Shown here: positions 45,046 through 53,060 of the stretch, one piece after another | Layout of the letters: each line of letters begins with the position of its first letter | Numbering within the stretch: the stretch's first letter is position 1 | IMG/VR virus record: IMGVR_UViG_3300048030_000578 | Location: 1 to 56,288 of that record | DNA: 56,288 nucleotides | Origin: a virus | Reading direction: 5' to 3' (one strand) | Position numbers and translations under genes: made by a program | Notes under the pieces: model-generated | Seen by the model: only the letters and a program-made list of their open reading frames with translations | Told to the model about the DNA's origin: nothing | Database searches by the model: none

Positions 45046-46976
45046 ACACTCCAGACAACAGATTATCAAACTTCAAACATATGCGCACATTGTTGTCTGA
45101 CGGATTATCTCCGTTTCCTCATCATGCAATTATTCATGAATCAGGAAATAAAGATGATGATTTGTTACTTTTAATAGCAGAATCAGGCTCGCATAATGAG
45201 AAAATTACATATAAAAATTTAAAAAAATCAATTTTAGATAACAGCGTCTTATTGACGGGTAATCAATTAATAAGTGGAGAAAAAACTTTCGCAGATGTAT
45301 GTACATTCGAAAGTACAATTTACATAAATGAGGTTATAGATATAACTCAAACTGGAGATATAAGCGGAAATATTTTTGTGGGTGAAAGTGGTTTATTTGA
45401 AAACGTGGGAGTAGGATTACATTATACAGACAGAAGAATTATTAAAGACGTTTTTAGCGATTTTCCCAGAGACGACTCAGAATATTTAGAGTATGATTTT
45501 GGCGGAGGGATAAAGTCAGGAATCCTTGATTTTGATGAAAATGATAATCCAAATTTATCGACATCAATTAAATCTTACGAAATATATGAGCCCTCAGGAT
45601 ATTACAACTCAAATATACCAGAGTCGCAGCAAAACTACACTGGAGATTTATCTTTAGACGGCCATTCATTTATTCCTGATGAAATTCACAGAGAAATGGG
45701 AGGAGCTTGGTTAGGAATTGATTTCGCTTCACCATTTAATTATAAAGGTTTTGCTGTATACAGAAAAGCGATAGAAAATTCTGCGGATCAATTTAAAGTA
45801 GTTGCGTCAAATAATGGAAAAGACTGGCATACAATACATAGAGTTAGCGGTTTAACTGAATCAGATTATAAAAACCAAGACCAAAGAACCTCTTTTGAAT
45901 TACAAGATTACTATCCAGAAAAGTATTCTAAGTACCGTTTGGTTGCACAAAAAATAATTTCAGGAAACTATTGGGAACTTGGTCATTTTAACTTTTCTGG
46001 AGTGGAATTTCATGAGCATGTGCATACAATTGACCCAAATTATACATTGCATGTTTCTGGAGATTCTTGCTTCATAGGGGACATTACTCAAACAGGATTT
46101 GCAAGGCAAAGCGGAGACTTATATAGATTAGGGAATTTCACACAAACAGGAAACACATTTATTGATGGTAGCGAAAAAGTAACAGGGGACATTTATTTAG
46201 GAAAAACATTGTATCATCTAAATGATGAAGACACTTACATACAATATACTGATGATAAAATTGATATTACCGCAGGTACAGGAGTAAAAGTAATACTTAA
46301 CGAAAAAGAAGATAATAAAATACAATTTTTTACAAGCTCCACCGAGCAAATGCGCTTAGATGAAAGCGGTTTTCTTGGAATTAACACAACTACACCTTTT
46401 GCAGAACTATCTGTAACAGGGGATTCGTATCTCGAATGCTTATTTACAACAGGAGAAGATGGGCAATGGGAAAGAGTCTATGGTGGATCAGATGAGGTTG
46501 TTACTTTTGTCACTGAATTAGATGGCGGAGAAGATGTTTATAAAATAGATTTCCCAAAAACTTTTGGGGAAAAACCTTCAGTAACACTTTCTTTAGAGAA
46601 TGATCAAGGAGGACCTATTGTTCCGTATATAATTTCTGGAATTAACGGTCATGAATATTATGTTAATTTTGGTTCAGAGCTTTTAAATAATGGGTATAAA
46701 ATTCATACTTCAGCAAGAGCAACAGGTCAATCTGCAGTAAATAAAACAACAACACAATCATTTATCACAGAAATAACTCCTCAATCAAATAAAGACATAT
46801 ATGAAATATTTTACCCCAATCAATTTCATGCGAATCCAGTTGTTTCTGCGACATTAGAGCATGAGAGTACAATTCTACCTTATGTTATATCAGGAATAAC
46901 ATCTACTTCATATAAAATTGTTTTTGGTAGAGAGCTACATGACACTTGTAAAATTCATACCCATGCAGTCAGATAG
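45042..46976 (+). CDS. Tail fibre protein, second of a tandem pair, with discoidin (F5/8C)-like insert
   Basis: The 644-residue protein has the same block order as its upstream paralogue but carries about 190 extra residues (about 130-326). The insert has the layout of an F5/8 type C (discoidin) domain: WLGIDFASPFNYKGFAVYRK, QFKVVASNNGKDWHTIHRV, KYSKYRLVAQKIISGNYWEL and FNFSGVEFHE. Such domains bind glycans or lipids. Outside it the match to the upstream protein resumes at LHVSGDSCFIGDITQTG. This indicates gene duplication followed by domain insertion, or loss in the first copy. It likely forms part of a receptor-binding fibre. Confidence 0.66.
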   Translation: MNTPDNRLSNFKHMRTLLSDGLSPFPHHAIIHESGNKDDDLLLLIAESGSHNEKITYKNLKKSILDNSVLLTGNQLISGEKTFADVCTFESTIYINEVIDITQTGDISGNIFVGESGLFENVGVGLHYTDRRIIKDVFSDFPRDDSEYLEYDFGGGIKSGILDFDENDNPNLSTSIKSYEIYEPSGYYNSNIPESQQNYTGDLSLDGHSFIPDEIHREMGGAWLGIDFASPFNYKGFAVYRKAIENSADQFKVVASNNGKDWHTIHRVSGLTESDYKNQDQRTSFELQDYYPEKYSKYRLVAQKIISGNYWELGHFNFSGVEFHEHVHTIDPNYTLHVSGDSCFIGDITQTGFARQSGDLYRLGNFTQTGNTFIDGSEKVTGDIYLGKTLYHLNDEDTYIQYTDDKIDITAGTGVKVILNEKEDNKIQFFTSSTEQMRLDESGFLGINTTTPFAELSVTGDSYLECLFTTGEDGQWERVYGGSDEVVTFVTELDGGEDVYKIDFPKTFGEKPSVTLSLENDQGGPIVPYIISGINGHEYYVNFGSELLNNGYKIHTSARATGQSAVNKTTTQSFITEITPQSNKDIYEIFYPNQFHANPVVSATLEHESTILPYVISGITSTSYKIVFGRELHDTCKIHTHAVR

Positions 46977-47001
46977 TAGAAAACTTGTGTAATACAATAA
47001 G

Positions 47002-50000
47002 ATGATCTCAAAACATATATTTACTTCGGATGTTGTTAGCGGAAAAGCTTTTTGGTTAAATAACCTGCAATCTACAGGAAACCTTGTTACGGCTAACAGT
47101 AATTTTACAATAACTAATGACGCAACAATTCTCGGAGATCTTACTGTTAAAGGTTCGACTACCACAATAGATACAGTCACTTTAACTGTTGATGATCATA
47201 ATATTGAATTAGGTTCAGTTGATAACCCTACAGATTCTACAGCAGATGGCGGAGGAATTACCTTAAAAGGCTCTAGTGATAAAACCTTTAATTGGAGTTC
47301 TGCTTCTAACGCTTGGGAATCAAATGTAGGGTTAAATGTTCTTGGCGGCAACGTAGGTATTGGTACTACGAGTCCTGATTATAAGTTGCATGTCAATGGT
47401 GGAGGATATTTTGCTGGTGAAGCGATACCAAACACCGCGCCAGCAAATGGCGTATATCTTGGCGAATCAGCTGGAGGCCCTGATTATCATGTATCTATTA
47501 TATCTCCTAGCAGCAAAAAGTCGTATATAGATTTTTCAACCACAGAGAGAGATGCAATTGGTAGAATATTGTATGCACATCCAGACGCTAGCTTAACTCA
47601 AGGAATGCATTTCTTTGCTGATTATAACGGTAACAGTAACGAGGCTAACTTGTTTATCGACCCAGACGGCAACGTAGGTATTGGTACTACGAGTCCTAGT
47701 GCGAAGTTGGAAATAAATTCAGGCACAAATGATGCTAATTTACGGCTGGTTTCAACTGATCCGTATGTGGATATTAAAATGTCAGATGATACCACAACTG
47801 ATGATGGAGTAAGAATCAGTAACAAAGGAGATGACCTATTACTTCAAAGAACTGGCGGCAACGTAGGTATTGGTACTGCGAGTCCTGGGGCAAGATTAAC
47901 AATTGCGCAACCGGGGACTACTATTGGCGGAAATGATATATCAAAAGGGTGCTTGTTAGCGGGTTCTACAGTAGAGGGTATCGGTATAGATAATAACGAA
48001 ATCATTAAAAAAGGCCCGTTAAGTACAAGTACTTTTGTAATTGGTAATGCAAATAGTGAAGGAGCAATTCATTTAAAAACTAACCTGCAGGATAGACTTG
48101 TAATAGAAAATAGCGGAGCGTCAATAACTGGCACATTAACAACAAGCTCGGCGATAACTATAAACAACAGCAACCCTGTTCTTATTTTAAGGGATACGAA
48201 TGGAGGAGATGTTGATACTCAAAGTGGTTTTATTAGTTATAGAGACAATAGTGATACCGAAAGAGGTTATGTGGGATTTGGTAGCTCAGGAAATAAAGAC
48301 TTTTCAGTAACAAATAGAATTGGAGATATTAATCTTTCTACAAAAAGCGGGGGTAAAGTTTATGTACCAACATCTTTACGGCTCGGTAATGGAGTAACTC
48401 TCGCAGAAAGCTCAGATAGGGCTGACATGCTAAAGATACAAGGTATTACCTCCGGTTATGCAGGTGTTGTAATAAGCAATACAAACGGAGAAGATCTGTG
48501 GAGTTTGATGGCAGATGGTGACCGGTGGGGTGTATACAATGATTCAACAAACGAGTGGCACATACAATGCAATGATAACGGCGCAGTAGATCTTTTTTAC
48601 AATAGTGTTGAAAAATTAAACACTTCTTCATCTGGTATTTCGATAAATGGTAATATAGATCAGGTTACAGATATATACTTACAAGATCAAATCATTCACC
48701 ATGGTGATACTGATACATATATGCAATTTCATGCAGGAAACCAATGGAGGGTGGTTGCAGGTGGACATGAAATAATTGAATGTCAGAATTCAGCTTTTAA
48801 TGTTGCGAAAAACACATCTCTTGCAGGAAGCTTAACCGTTGCAGAAAACTCAAGTTTTTCCAAAAATTTAACTGTAGAAGGGAGTCTTACTGTTAACGGG
48901 ACAGTTTTCACCCTCAACACTACAACTGTTACCGTTGACGATAAAAATATAGAGCTTGGCTCTGTAGCTTCTCCCACAAATGATACTGCAAATGGAGGAG
49001 GAATCACCTTAAAAGGCGCGACAGACAAAACCATTTCATGGCAAAAATCCACAGCTTCTTGGGATATAAGCGAAAATTTAGGAGTTGCAGATGGAAAATA
49101 TATCTTTACAGATAAAGTTAGAGCTAGGGATGCGGCAGGATTATTATTGCAAGATGATTCTGGAAATGGGATTACTATAATTGACGGAGGAAACGTATCT
49201 ACCTCGAGTGATTTTGCGGTAGGAAATAATTTATTAGTACCTGGAACCACTTCTTTAGTAGGCAATGTACTTACTACAAACAACTTAACTGTGGGAGGAA
49301 CATCTTATTTTAGCGACTCAGTAACTGTAGCTCCAAATAAAACTCTTTTCGCAAAAGGGGGACTTAGTGTTGCTGGAACATCTACTTTTAACGATAATGT
49401 TACAATTGCAGACAATAAATATATCACTACCGATAAAATAGTAGCTCGTGACGCTGCAGGTTTACTTCTTCAAGATGACGGTGGAAACGGAATTACAATT
49501 AATAACGGAGGAAATACGAGCGTTTCTCACGCTTTTCTTGTTGGTGGGAATACTACAATTGGAGGAAATACTTCTATTGTGGGAACCACTTATCACGGAG
49601 GAGCTGCTACTTTCAATGATAACTTAACAATTAATTCATCCAAAACTTTGCAGGCAGGAAATATTACGGTTGCAGACAATAAATATATCACTACCGATAA
49701 AATAGTAGCTCGCGATTCTGCAGGTTTACTTCTTCAAGATGATGGTGGAAACGGAATTACAATAGCAAATGGAGGAAATGTATCAACCTCGAATAACCTA
49801 ACCGTAGCAGGCGCTTCTACTTTCAATAACAATGTCACAATAGCATCAAATAAAACACTTAATGTTGGAGGCGATGTCAATATTGGAGGGGAAACTACTT
49901 TCGAAGGTGCAACAGTATTTGAGCAGAACGTCGTAATTTCTGGAGACTTTAACGTAACAAGTCAAACGCCAATGACTCTTGAGCAAGGTCAACTTGAAAT

Positions 50001-50808
50001 ACAAACTTTAACAAGCGCCCCACAAAACACAACTAATCAATTATACAATTTAAATAGCAACATATATTGGAATGGAACAAATCTTGCAACGTCTCACCCC
50101 AATATTTCAGCAGCAAGTTCGTCAAATAATAGCGGAAGAACTTATATACAAGATATAACAGTAGATGGAAACGGTCATGTAACTAATATTGCAACAGCAA
50201 CAGAAACAGTCACTAACACAAATACTACTTATTCTGCAGGAGACCATTTAGATTTAAACTCTACAACATTTTCTGTAAAAAGAGACCTTCGGGGGTCAAA
50301 CAATGGCGTCAGCAATGGTGTTTATGTTATTGGGTCAAATTTTGACGATTACTTTATGGTTCACGGCGTTACCACAAATTATGCAGACTGGTATCAAGGT
50401 GGCGACCTGCGAATGAGGCTTCAATCACCAGTTTTAACTGCGGGTTCAGCTGATCTACACGTTGAAGGAGATGTTTTAGCTTTCTCAACTACGGTTTCAG
50501 ATAAAAATTTTAAAGATAACATAAATACAATAGATAATGCTCTTTATAAAGTAAATAAATTAAGAGGCGTAGAGTTCGAATGGAACGCAACTTCCCGCAA
50601 GGGAGAGAAAGATATAGGCGTTGTAGCTCAAGAGGTTGAGGAAGTTTTACCTCAAATTGTACGTGAAAAAACTCCATGCGTGGGAGAGTTTTGTGAAAAT
50701 ACAGAAAAATATAAAACAGTAGATTATCAAAAATTAACAGCAGTTTTAATTGAAGCCGTAAAAGAGCTTTCTGCTGAAGTAGAAGATTTAAAGAAAAAAT
50801 TATCTTGA
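47002..50808 (+). CDS. Long tail fibre protein with repeat modules and C-terminal S74 autochaperone domain
   Basis: The 1,268-residue protein is built of recurring shaft modules. 'GNVGIGT.SP' blocks occur three times between about residues 114 and 295. A 'LTVDD.NIELGSV..P......GGGITLKG..DKT' block occurs near residues 65 and 650. 'DNKYITTDKIVARD' blocks occur twice (about 803 and 891). From about 1,162 the protein is a peptidase_S74 domain: VSDKNFKDNINTIDNALYKV, DIGVVAQEVEEVLPQIV, VDYQKLTAVLIEAVKELSAE and a final coiled coil. It is related in this domain to the short fibre at 8,496. The last codon overlaps the -35 box of the next gene's promoter. Confidence 0.86.
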   Translation: MISKHIFTSDVVSGKAFWLNNLQSTGNLVTANSNFTITNDATILGDLTVKGSTTTIDTVTLTVDDHNIELGSVDNPTDSTADGGGITLKGSSDKTFNWSSASNAWESNVGLNVLGGNVGIGTTSPDYKLHVNGGGYFAGEAIPNTAPANGVYLGESAGGPDYHVSIISPSSKKSYIDFSTTERDAIGRILYAHPDASLTQGMHFFADYNGNSNEANLFIDPDGNVGIGTTSPSAKLEINSGTNDANLRLVSTDPYVDIKMSDDTTTDDGVRISNKGDDLLLQRTGGNVGIGTASPGARLTIAQPGTTIGGNDISKGCLLAGSTVEGIGIDNNEIIKKGPLSTSTFVIGNANSEGAIHLKTNLQDRLVIENSGASITGTLTTSSAITINNSNPVLILRDTNGGDVDTQSGFISYRDNSDTERGYVGFGSSGNKDFSVTNRIGDINLSTKSGGKVYVPTSLRLGNGVTLAESSDRADMLKIQGITSGYAGVVISNTNGEDLWSLMADGDRWGVYNDSTNEWHIQCNDNGAVDLFYNSVEKLNTSSSGISINGNIDQVTDIYLQDQIIHHGDTDTYMQFHAGNQWRVVAGGHEIIECQNSAFNVAKNTSLAGSLTVAENSSFSKNLTVEGSLTVNGTVFTLNTTTVTVDDKNIELGSVASPTNDTANGGGITLKGATDKTISWQKSTASWDISENLGVADGKYIFTDKVRARDAAGLLLQDDSGNGITIIDGGNVSTSSDFAVGNNLLVPGTTSLVGNVLTTNNLTVGGTSYFSDSVTVAPNKTLFAKGGLSVAGTSTFNDNVTIADNKYITTDKIVARDAAGLLLQDDGGNGITINNGGNTSVSHAFLVGGNTTIGGNTSIVGTTYHGGAATFNDNLTINSSKTLQAGNITVADNKYITTDKIVARDSAGLLLQDDGGNGITIANGGNVSTSNNLTVAGASTFNNNVTIASNKTLNVGGDVNIGGETTFEGATVFEQNVVISGDFNVTSQTPMTLEQGQLEIQTLTSAPQNTTNQLYNLNSNIYWNGTNLATSHPNISAASSSNNSGRTYIQDITVDGNGHVTNIATATETVTNTNTTYSAGDHLDLNSTTFSVKRDLRGSNNGVSNGVYVIGSNFDDYFMVHGVTTNYADWYQGGDLRMRLQSPVLTAGSADLHVEGDVLAFSTTVSDKNFKDNINTIDNALYKVNKLRGVEFEWNATSRKGEKDIGVVAQEVEEVLPQIVREKTPCVGEFCENTEKYKTVDYQKLTAVLIEAVKELSAEVEDLKKKLS
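47344..47886 (+). repeat. Three near-identical 33-bp repeats in the fibre gene
   Basis: Copies at 47,344-47,376, 47,665-47,697 and 47,854-47,886 encode GNVGIGT-type turns. They differ by only one or two bases over 33 bp while the intervening DNA differs freely. The near identity points to recent duplication or gene conversion within the fibre shaft. Confidence 0.85.
49408..49761 (+). repeat. Two 90-bp near-identical repeats in the fibre gene
   Basis: Bases 49,408-49,497 and 49,672-49,761 differ at only about four positions and encode the DNKYITTDKIVARD module followed by LLLQDDGGNGIT. A third, more diverged copy starts near 49,086. This is a shaft module duplicated in tandem-like fashion. 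Confidence 0.85.
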
Positions 50809-50833
50809 CATTATAATACAATGCTGCTATAAT
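50805..50833 (+). promoter_or_regulatory. Consensus sigma70-type promoter (leaderless) for the 50,840 gene
   Basis: Perfect TTGACA (50,805-50,810) and TATAAT (50,828-50,833) are separated by 17 bp. Six bases separate the -10 box from ATG 50,840, so the A of ATG is the expected +1 and the mRNA should be leaderless. The -35 box contains the stop codon of the upstream fibre gene (TCT TGA). Confidence 0.88.
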
Positions 50834-50839
50834 TGCGGC

Positions 50840-51394
50840 ATGGTTAAATTCGAAGAAAAAAATCTATTGTACAAAACCAAGTGTTACTTGGTAGGACATA
50901 TGCAATATGTTAGTGGTCGCAATTGGCGAGAAGAAGTAACAGAAAAACTAGATCCATTAAGTATTACTTGTTTCGATCCTTACAAAAAACCATTCATGAA
51001 AGACGTTGAAGAAGATGAAGCTCAGCGCGCAGAAATGGAAACATGGATGAGGACAAAGCAGTATGATAGAGTGACAGAAAGAATGAAAACTGTTCGAGCT
51101 TATGACCTTAACCTCGTAGATAGAAGTGATTTTATTATCGCGCATCTTGTTCCTGAAGTCGCTAGTTGGGGTAGTGCAGAAGAAATTGTTACCGCTGTGC
51201 GCGAAAAAAAGCCTGTATTCGTAAGTATGGAGGGAGGGAAGTCAAAAACTCCACTGTGGATGCTTGGAATGTTTCCTCATAAATATATTTATAATAGTAT
51301 TGACGAAATCGTTGAAATGCTATACGCTATTGACAATGGAAACAAACCAATCGATTCAGATAGATGGAGATTATTAAAGAAAGAATTTAGATGA
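50840..51394 (+). CDS. Nucleoside 2-deoxyribosyltransferase-like protein
   Basis: The 184-residue protein has CYLVGHMQYVSGRNWREEV near the N-terminus and VRAYDLNLVDRSDFIIAHLV (about 86-105), matching the Rossmann-like nucleoside 2-deoxyribosyltransferase / DNA-ribosyl hydrolase superfamily. The 'D...V..SDFIIA' strand and WGSAEEIVTA (catalytic-type Glu after the sugar site) are visible. Family members move deoxyribose between bases or cleave nucleotides in salvage pathways. It lies beside guaC and upstream of dCMP deaminase, so a role in nucleotide supply fits. Its stop overlaps the next small ORF by 4 nt (ATGA). Confidence 0.68.
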   Translation: MVKFEEKNLLYKTKCYLVGHMQYVSGRNWREEVTEKLDPLSITCFDPYKKPFMKDVEEDEAQRAEMETWMRTKQYDRVTERMKTVRAYDLNLVDRSDFIIAHLVPEVASWGSAEEIVTAVREKKPVFVSMEGGKSKTPLWMLGMFPHKYIYNSIDEIVEMLYAIDNGNKPIDSDRWRLLKKEFR

Positions 51395-51513
51395 TACAAA
51401 CACTAGCGACAGCATATTTTGAATTTTTTCCCGGAGACTGGTTACTATTTGGCTTCATTGGTACCGTAGTATATTTCTTTAAGTCTAAAAAAGATGATGA
51501 TTTTTATGGATAA
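51391..51513 (+). CDS. Small single-pass membrane protein (40 aa)
   Basis: ATG 51,391 overlaps the upstream stop (ATGA). The 40-residue product has a hydrophobic segment (WLLFGFIGTVVYFF) followed by a basic then acidic tail (KSKKDDD). It overlaps the beginning of guaC. Coupled start and clear membrane segment support it as a real gene; its function is unknown, and a lysis- or membrane-related role is only a guess. Confidence 0.5.
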   Translation: MIQTLATAYFEFFPGDWLLFGFIGTVVYFFKSKKDDDFYG

Positions 51514-52480
51514 AGCATATAAATATTCAGATATTGTACTTATTCCTGAGTACAGTGAATGCTCAAGTAGATCAGAATGCGATACAGGCGCTGAACTTTG
51601 TGGTTTTAAATTCAAACTACCAACTATTCCTGCGAATATGCAATCTGTTATTAACATGAGTTTGGCAAAATGGATGAGCGAGAATGATTATTTTTATGTG
51701 ATGCATAGATTTCACAATGATCTCGCGGAAAACATCGCAATCGCAAATAGCGAAAAATGGAATATTATATCTTTTAGCGTTGGAGTTCAAGACTCAGATA
51801 AAGATAAAATCCATAAAGTAAAACAACGAAAGCATAGAATTGATTTTCTAACAATAGATATTGCTCATGGTCATTCAAAAAATATGATTGACATGATTGA
51901 ATTTATTAGAAAAGAACTACCTAGTACAAAAATTATTGCGGGAAATGTAGCTACAAAACAAGCTGTCATTGATTTAGCTACAGCTGGAGCAGATGTGGTA
52001 AAAGTAGGAATAGGTCAAGGCTCCCCCTGTACAACAAAAGATAAAACTGGATTCACACTACCTATGTTCACTTGTGTTAAAACATGCGCTAATGCTTACA
52101 TAGGTAAAGATGAAAATAATTTAAAAGAAGTACCCATTATTGCAGATGGAGGCATAGAATGCAACGGAGATATCACTAAAGCTTTAGTTGCTGGAGCTAA
52201 AATGGTTATGGCGGGAGGGCTATTCGCTAGCTGCGTTGATAGTCCCGCAACAATAGTAGAAATTAATGGAGAGTTCCATAAAGCTTATTTCGGTTCCGCA
52301 AGTTATGAAAATAAGAGGCATCGAAATCATATCGAAGGTAAATTAAATAAAATAAAAAATAATGGTATGACATACGAGCAAAAACTTAAAGAAATTAAAC
52401 AAGATTTACAAAGCTCAATATCTTATGCGGGAGGCTCAAATATTGACATTTTACAAAAAACTAAATATTTATATCAATAA
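51506..52480 (+). CDS. guaC: GMP reductase
   Basis: GMP reductase converts GMP plus NADPH to IMP and ammonia. The 324-residue form from ATG 51,506 (MDKAYKYSDIVLIPE) aligns best with GuaC N-termini; ATGs at 51,494 and 51,497 add four residues. Features seen are SRSECDT, LPTIPANMQSVI, FYVMHRF, IDIAHGHS, the catalytic loop GIGQGSPCTTK with C175, IIADGGIECNGDITKAL, YFGSASYENK and DLQSSISYAGG. The YFGSAS ... EGK ... DLQSSISYAGG ending is that of the Firmicutes-type GuaC rather than IMP dehydrogenase, and no CBS domain is present. In this AT-rich phage it would shift purines from G towards A. Confidence 0.9.
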   Translation: MDKAYKYSDIVLIPEYSECSSRSECDTGAELCGFKFKLPTIPANMQSVINMSLAKWMSENDYFYVMHRFHNDLAENIAIANSEKWNIISFSVGVQDSDKDKIHKVKQRKHRIDFLTIDIAHGHSKNMIDMIEFIRKELPSTKIIAGNVATKQAVIDLATAGADVVKVGIGQGSPCTTKDKTGFTLPMFTCVKTCANAYIGKDENNLKEVPIIADGGIECNGDITKALVAGAKMVMAGGLFASCVDSPATIVEINGEFHKAYFGSASYENKRHRNHIEGKLNKIKNNGMTYEQKLKEIKQDLQSSISYAGGSNIDILQKTKYLYQ

Positions 52481-52483
52481 CAC

Positions 52484-52512
52484 TTGACATTTACATTTTT
52501 TTATACTATAAT
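52484..52512 (+). promoter_or_regulatory. Consensus sigma70-type promoter (leaderless) for the 52,519 gene
   Basis: TTGACA (52,484-52,489), a 17-bp spacer and TATAAT (52,507-52,512), with six bases to ATG 52,519. The expected +1 is the A of the start codon. It would drive the small gene, the DUF736-like gene and probably the tmRNA. Confidence 0.88.
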
Positions 52513-52518
52513 CAGTAC

Positions 52519-52695
52519 ATGAATAGCAAAGCAGCAAAAACAATTAGGGGTATATTAAACTTTAATCCGAATGCCTCGGATGAAACCAGCAAAAGAGTAT
52601 ATTCTCGAGCAAAAAAACAATACAATAAGCTAAGTAAGAAAGCTAAACCTTTATTCTTACAAGAATTACAAAATTTATACAATAAGCAAAATTAA
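52519..52695 (+). CDS. Small basic protein of unknown function (58 aa)
   Basis: The 58-residue product begins MNSKAAKTIRGILNFNP and ends with LQELQNLYNKQN. It is rich in Lys/Arg and looks like two helices (SKRVYSRAKKQYNKLSKKAK). A consensus promoter directly ahead of the ATG and only 2 nt to the next gene support it as real. A nucleic-acid-binding role is possible from charge only; I recognise no family. Confidence 0.65.
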   Translation: MNSKAAKTIRGILNFNPNASDETSKRVYSRAKKQYNKLSKKAKPLFLQELQNLYNKQN

Positions 52696-52697
52696 TT

Positions 52698-53042
52698 ATG
52701 GAAAATCAAACACAAGAAAAACAAGATTCAAAGTGGCGCAACAGAGAGCTTGGAGCTCTTTGGGTAAGAAGCGGAAAAAACCAGAAGTATCTTTCTGGAA
52801 CTATTAATATCGAAACAATGCCAGGAGTAACAGAAGCTTTAAAAGTTGTTGTTTTCACCAATAAAGGTAGAGATAAGAATGAAAAAGCTCCTGATTATGT
52901 CATTTATAGATCAGAAGATCAGCAACAGCAACAGCAACAGTCTCCAGACGTGGCTAAAGTCGCAGAGGCTGCAACTGAAGAAGTTAAATCTTCTAAGGCT
53001 AGTGTATCTAATGACGAGGACATTCCTGAAGAATTGTTCTAA
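52698..53042 (+). CDS. DUF736-like protein with poly-Gln stretch and SSB-like acidic tail
   Basis: The 114-residue protein has a DUF736-like core: LGALWVRSGKNQKYLSGTI (about 18-36), ALKVVVFTNKGRD and KAPDYVIYRS. After it come seven consecutive Gln and a low-complexity linker ending SNDEDIPEELF, an acidic tail with a terminal hydrophobic residue like that of SSB. DUF736 proteins are common on plasmids and phages; their function is not established, though the fold is suspected to bind nucleic acid or partner proteins. It ends 18 nt before the tmRNA, and no independent tmRNA promoter is seen, so the two are probably cotranscribed. Confidence 0.6.
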   Translation: MENQTQEKQDSKWRNRELGALWVRSGKNQKYLSGTINIETMPGVTEALKVVVFTNKGRDKNEKAPDYVIYRSEDQQQQQQQSPDVAKVAEAATEEVKSSKASVSNDEDIPEELF

Positions 53043-53060
53043 TTGATCTTTGAAAATTAT

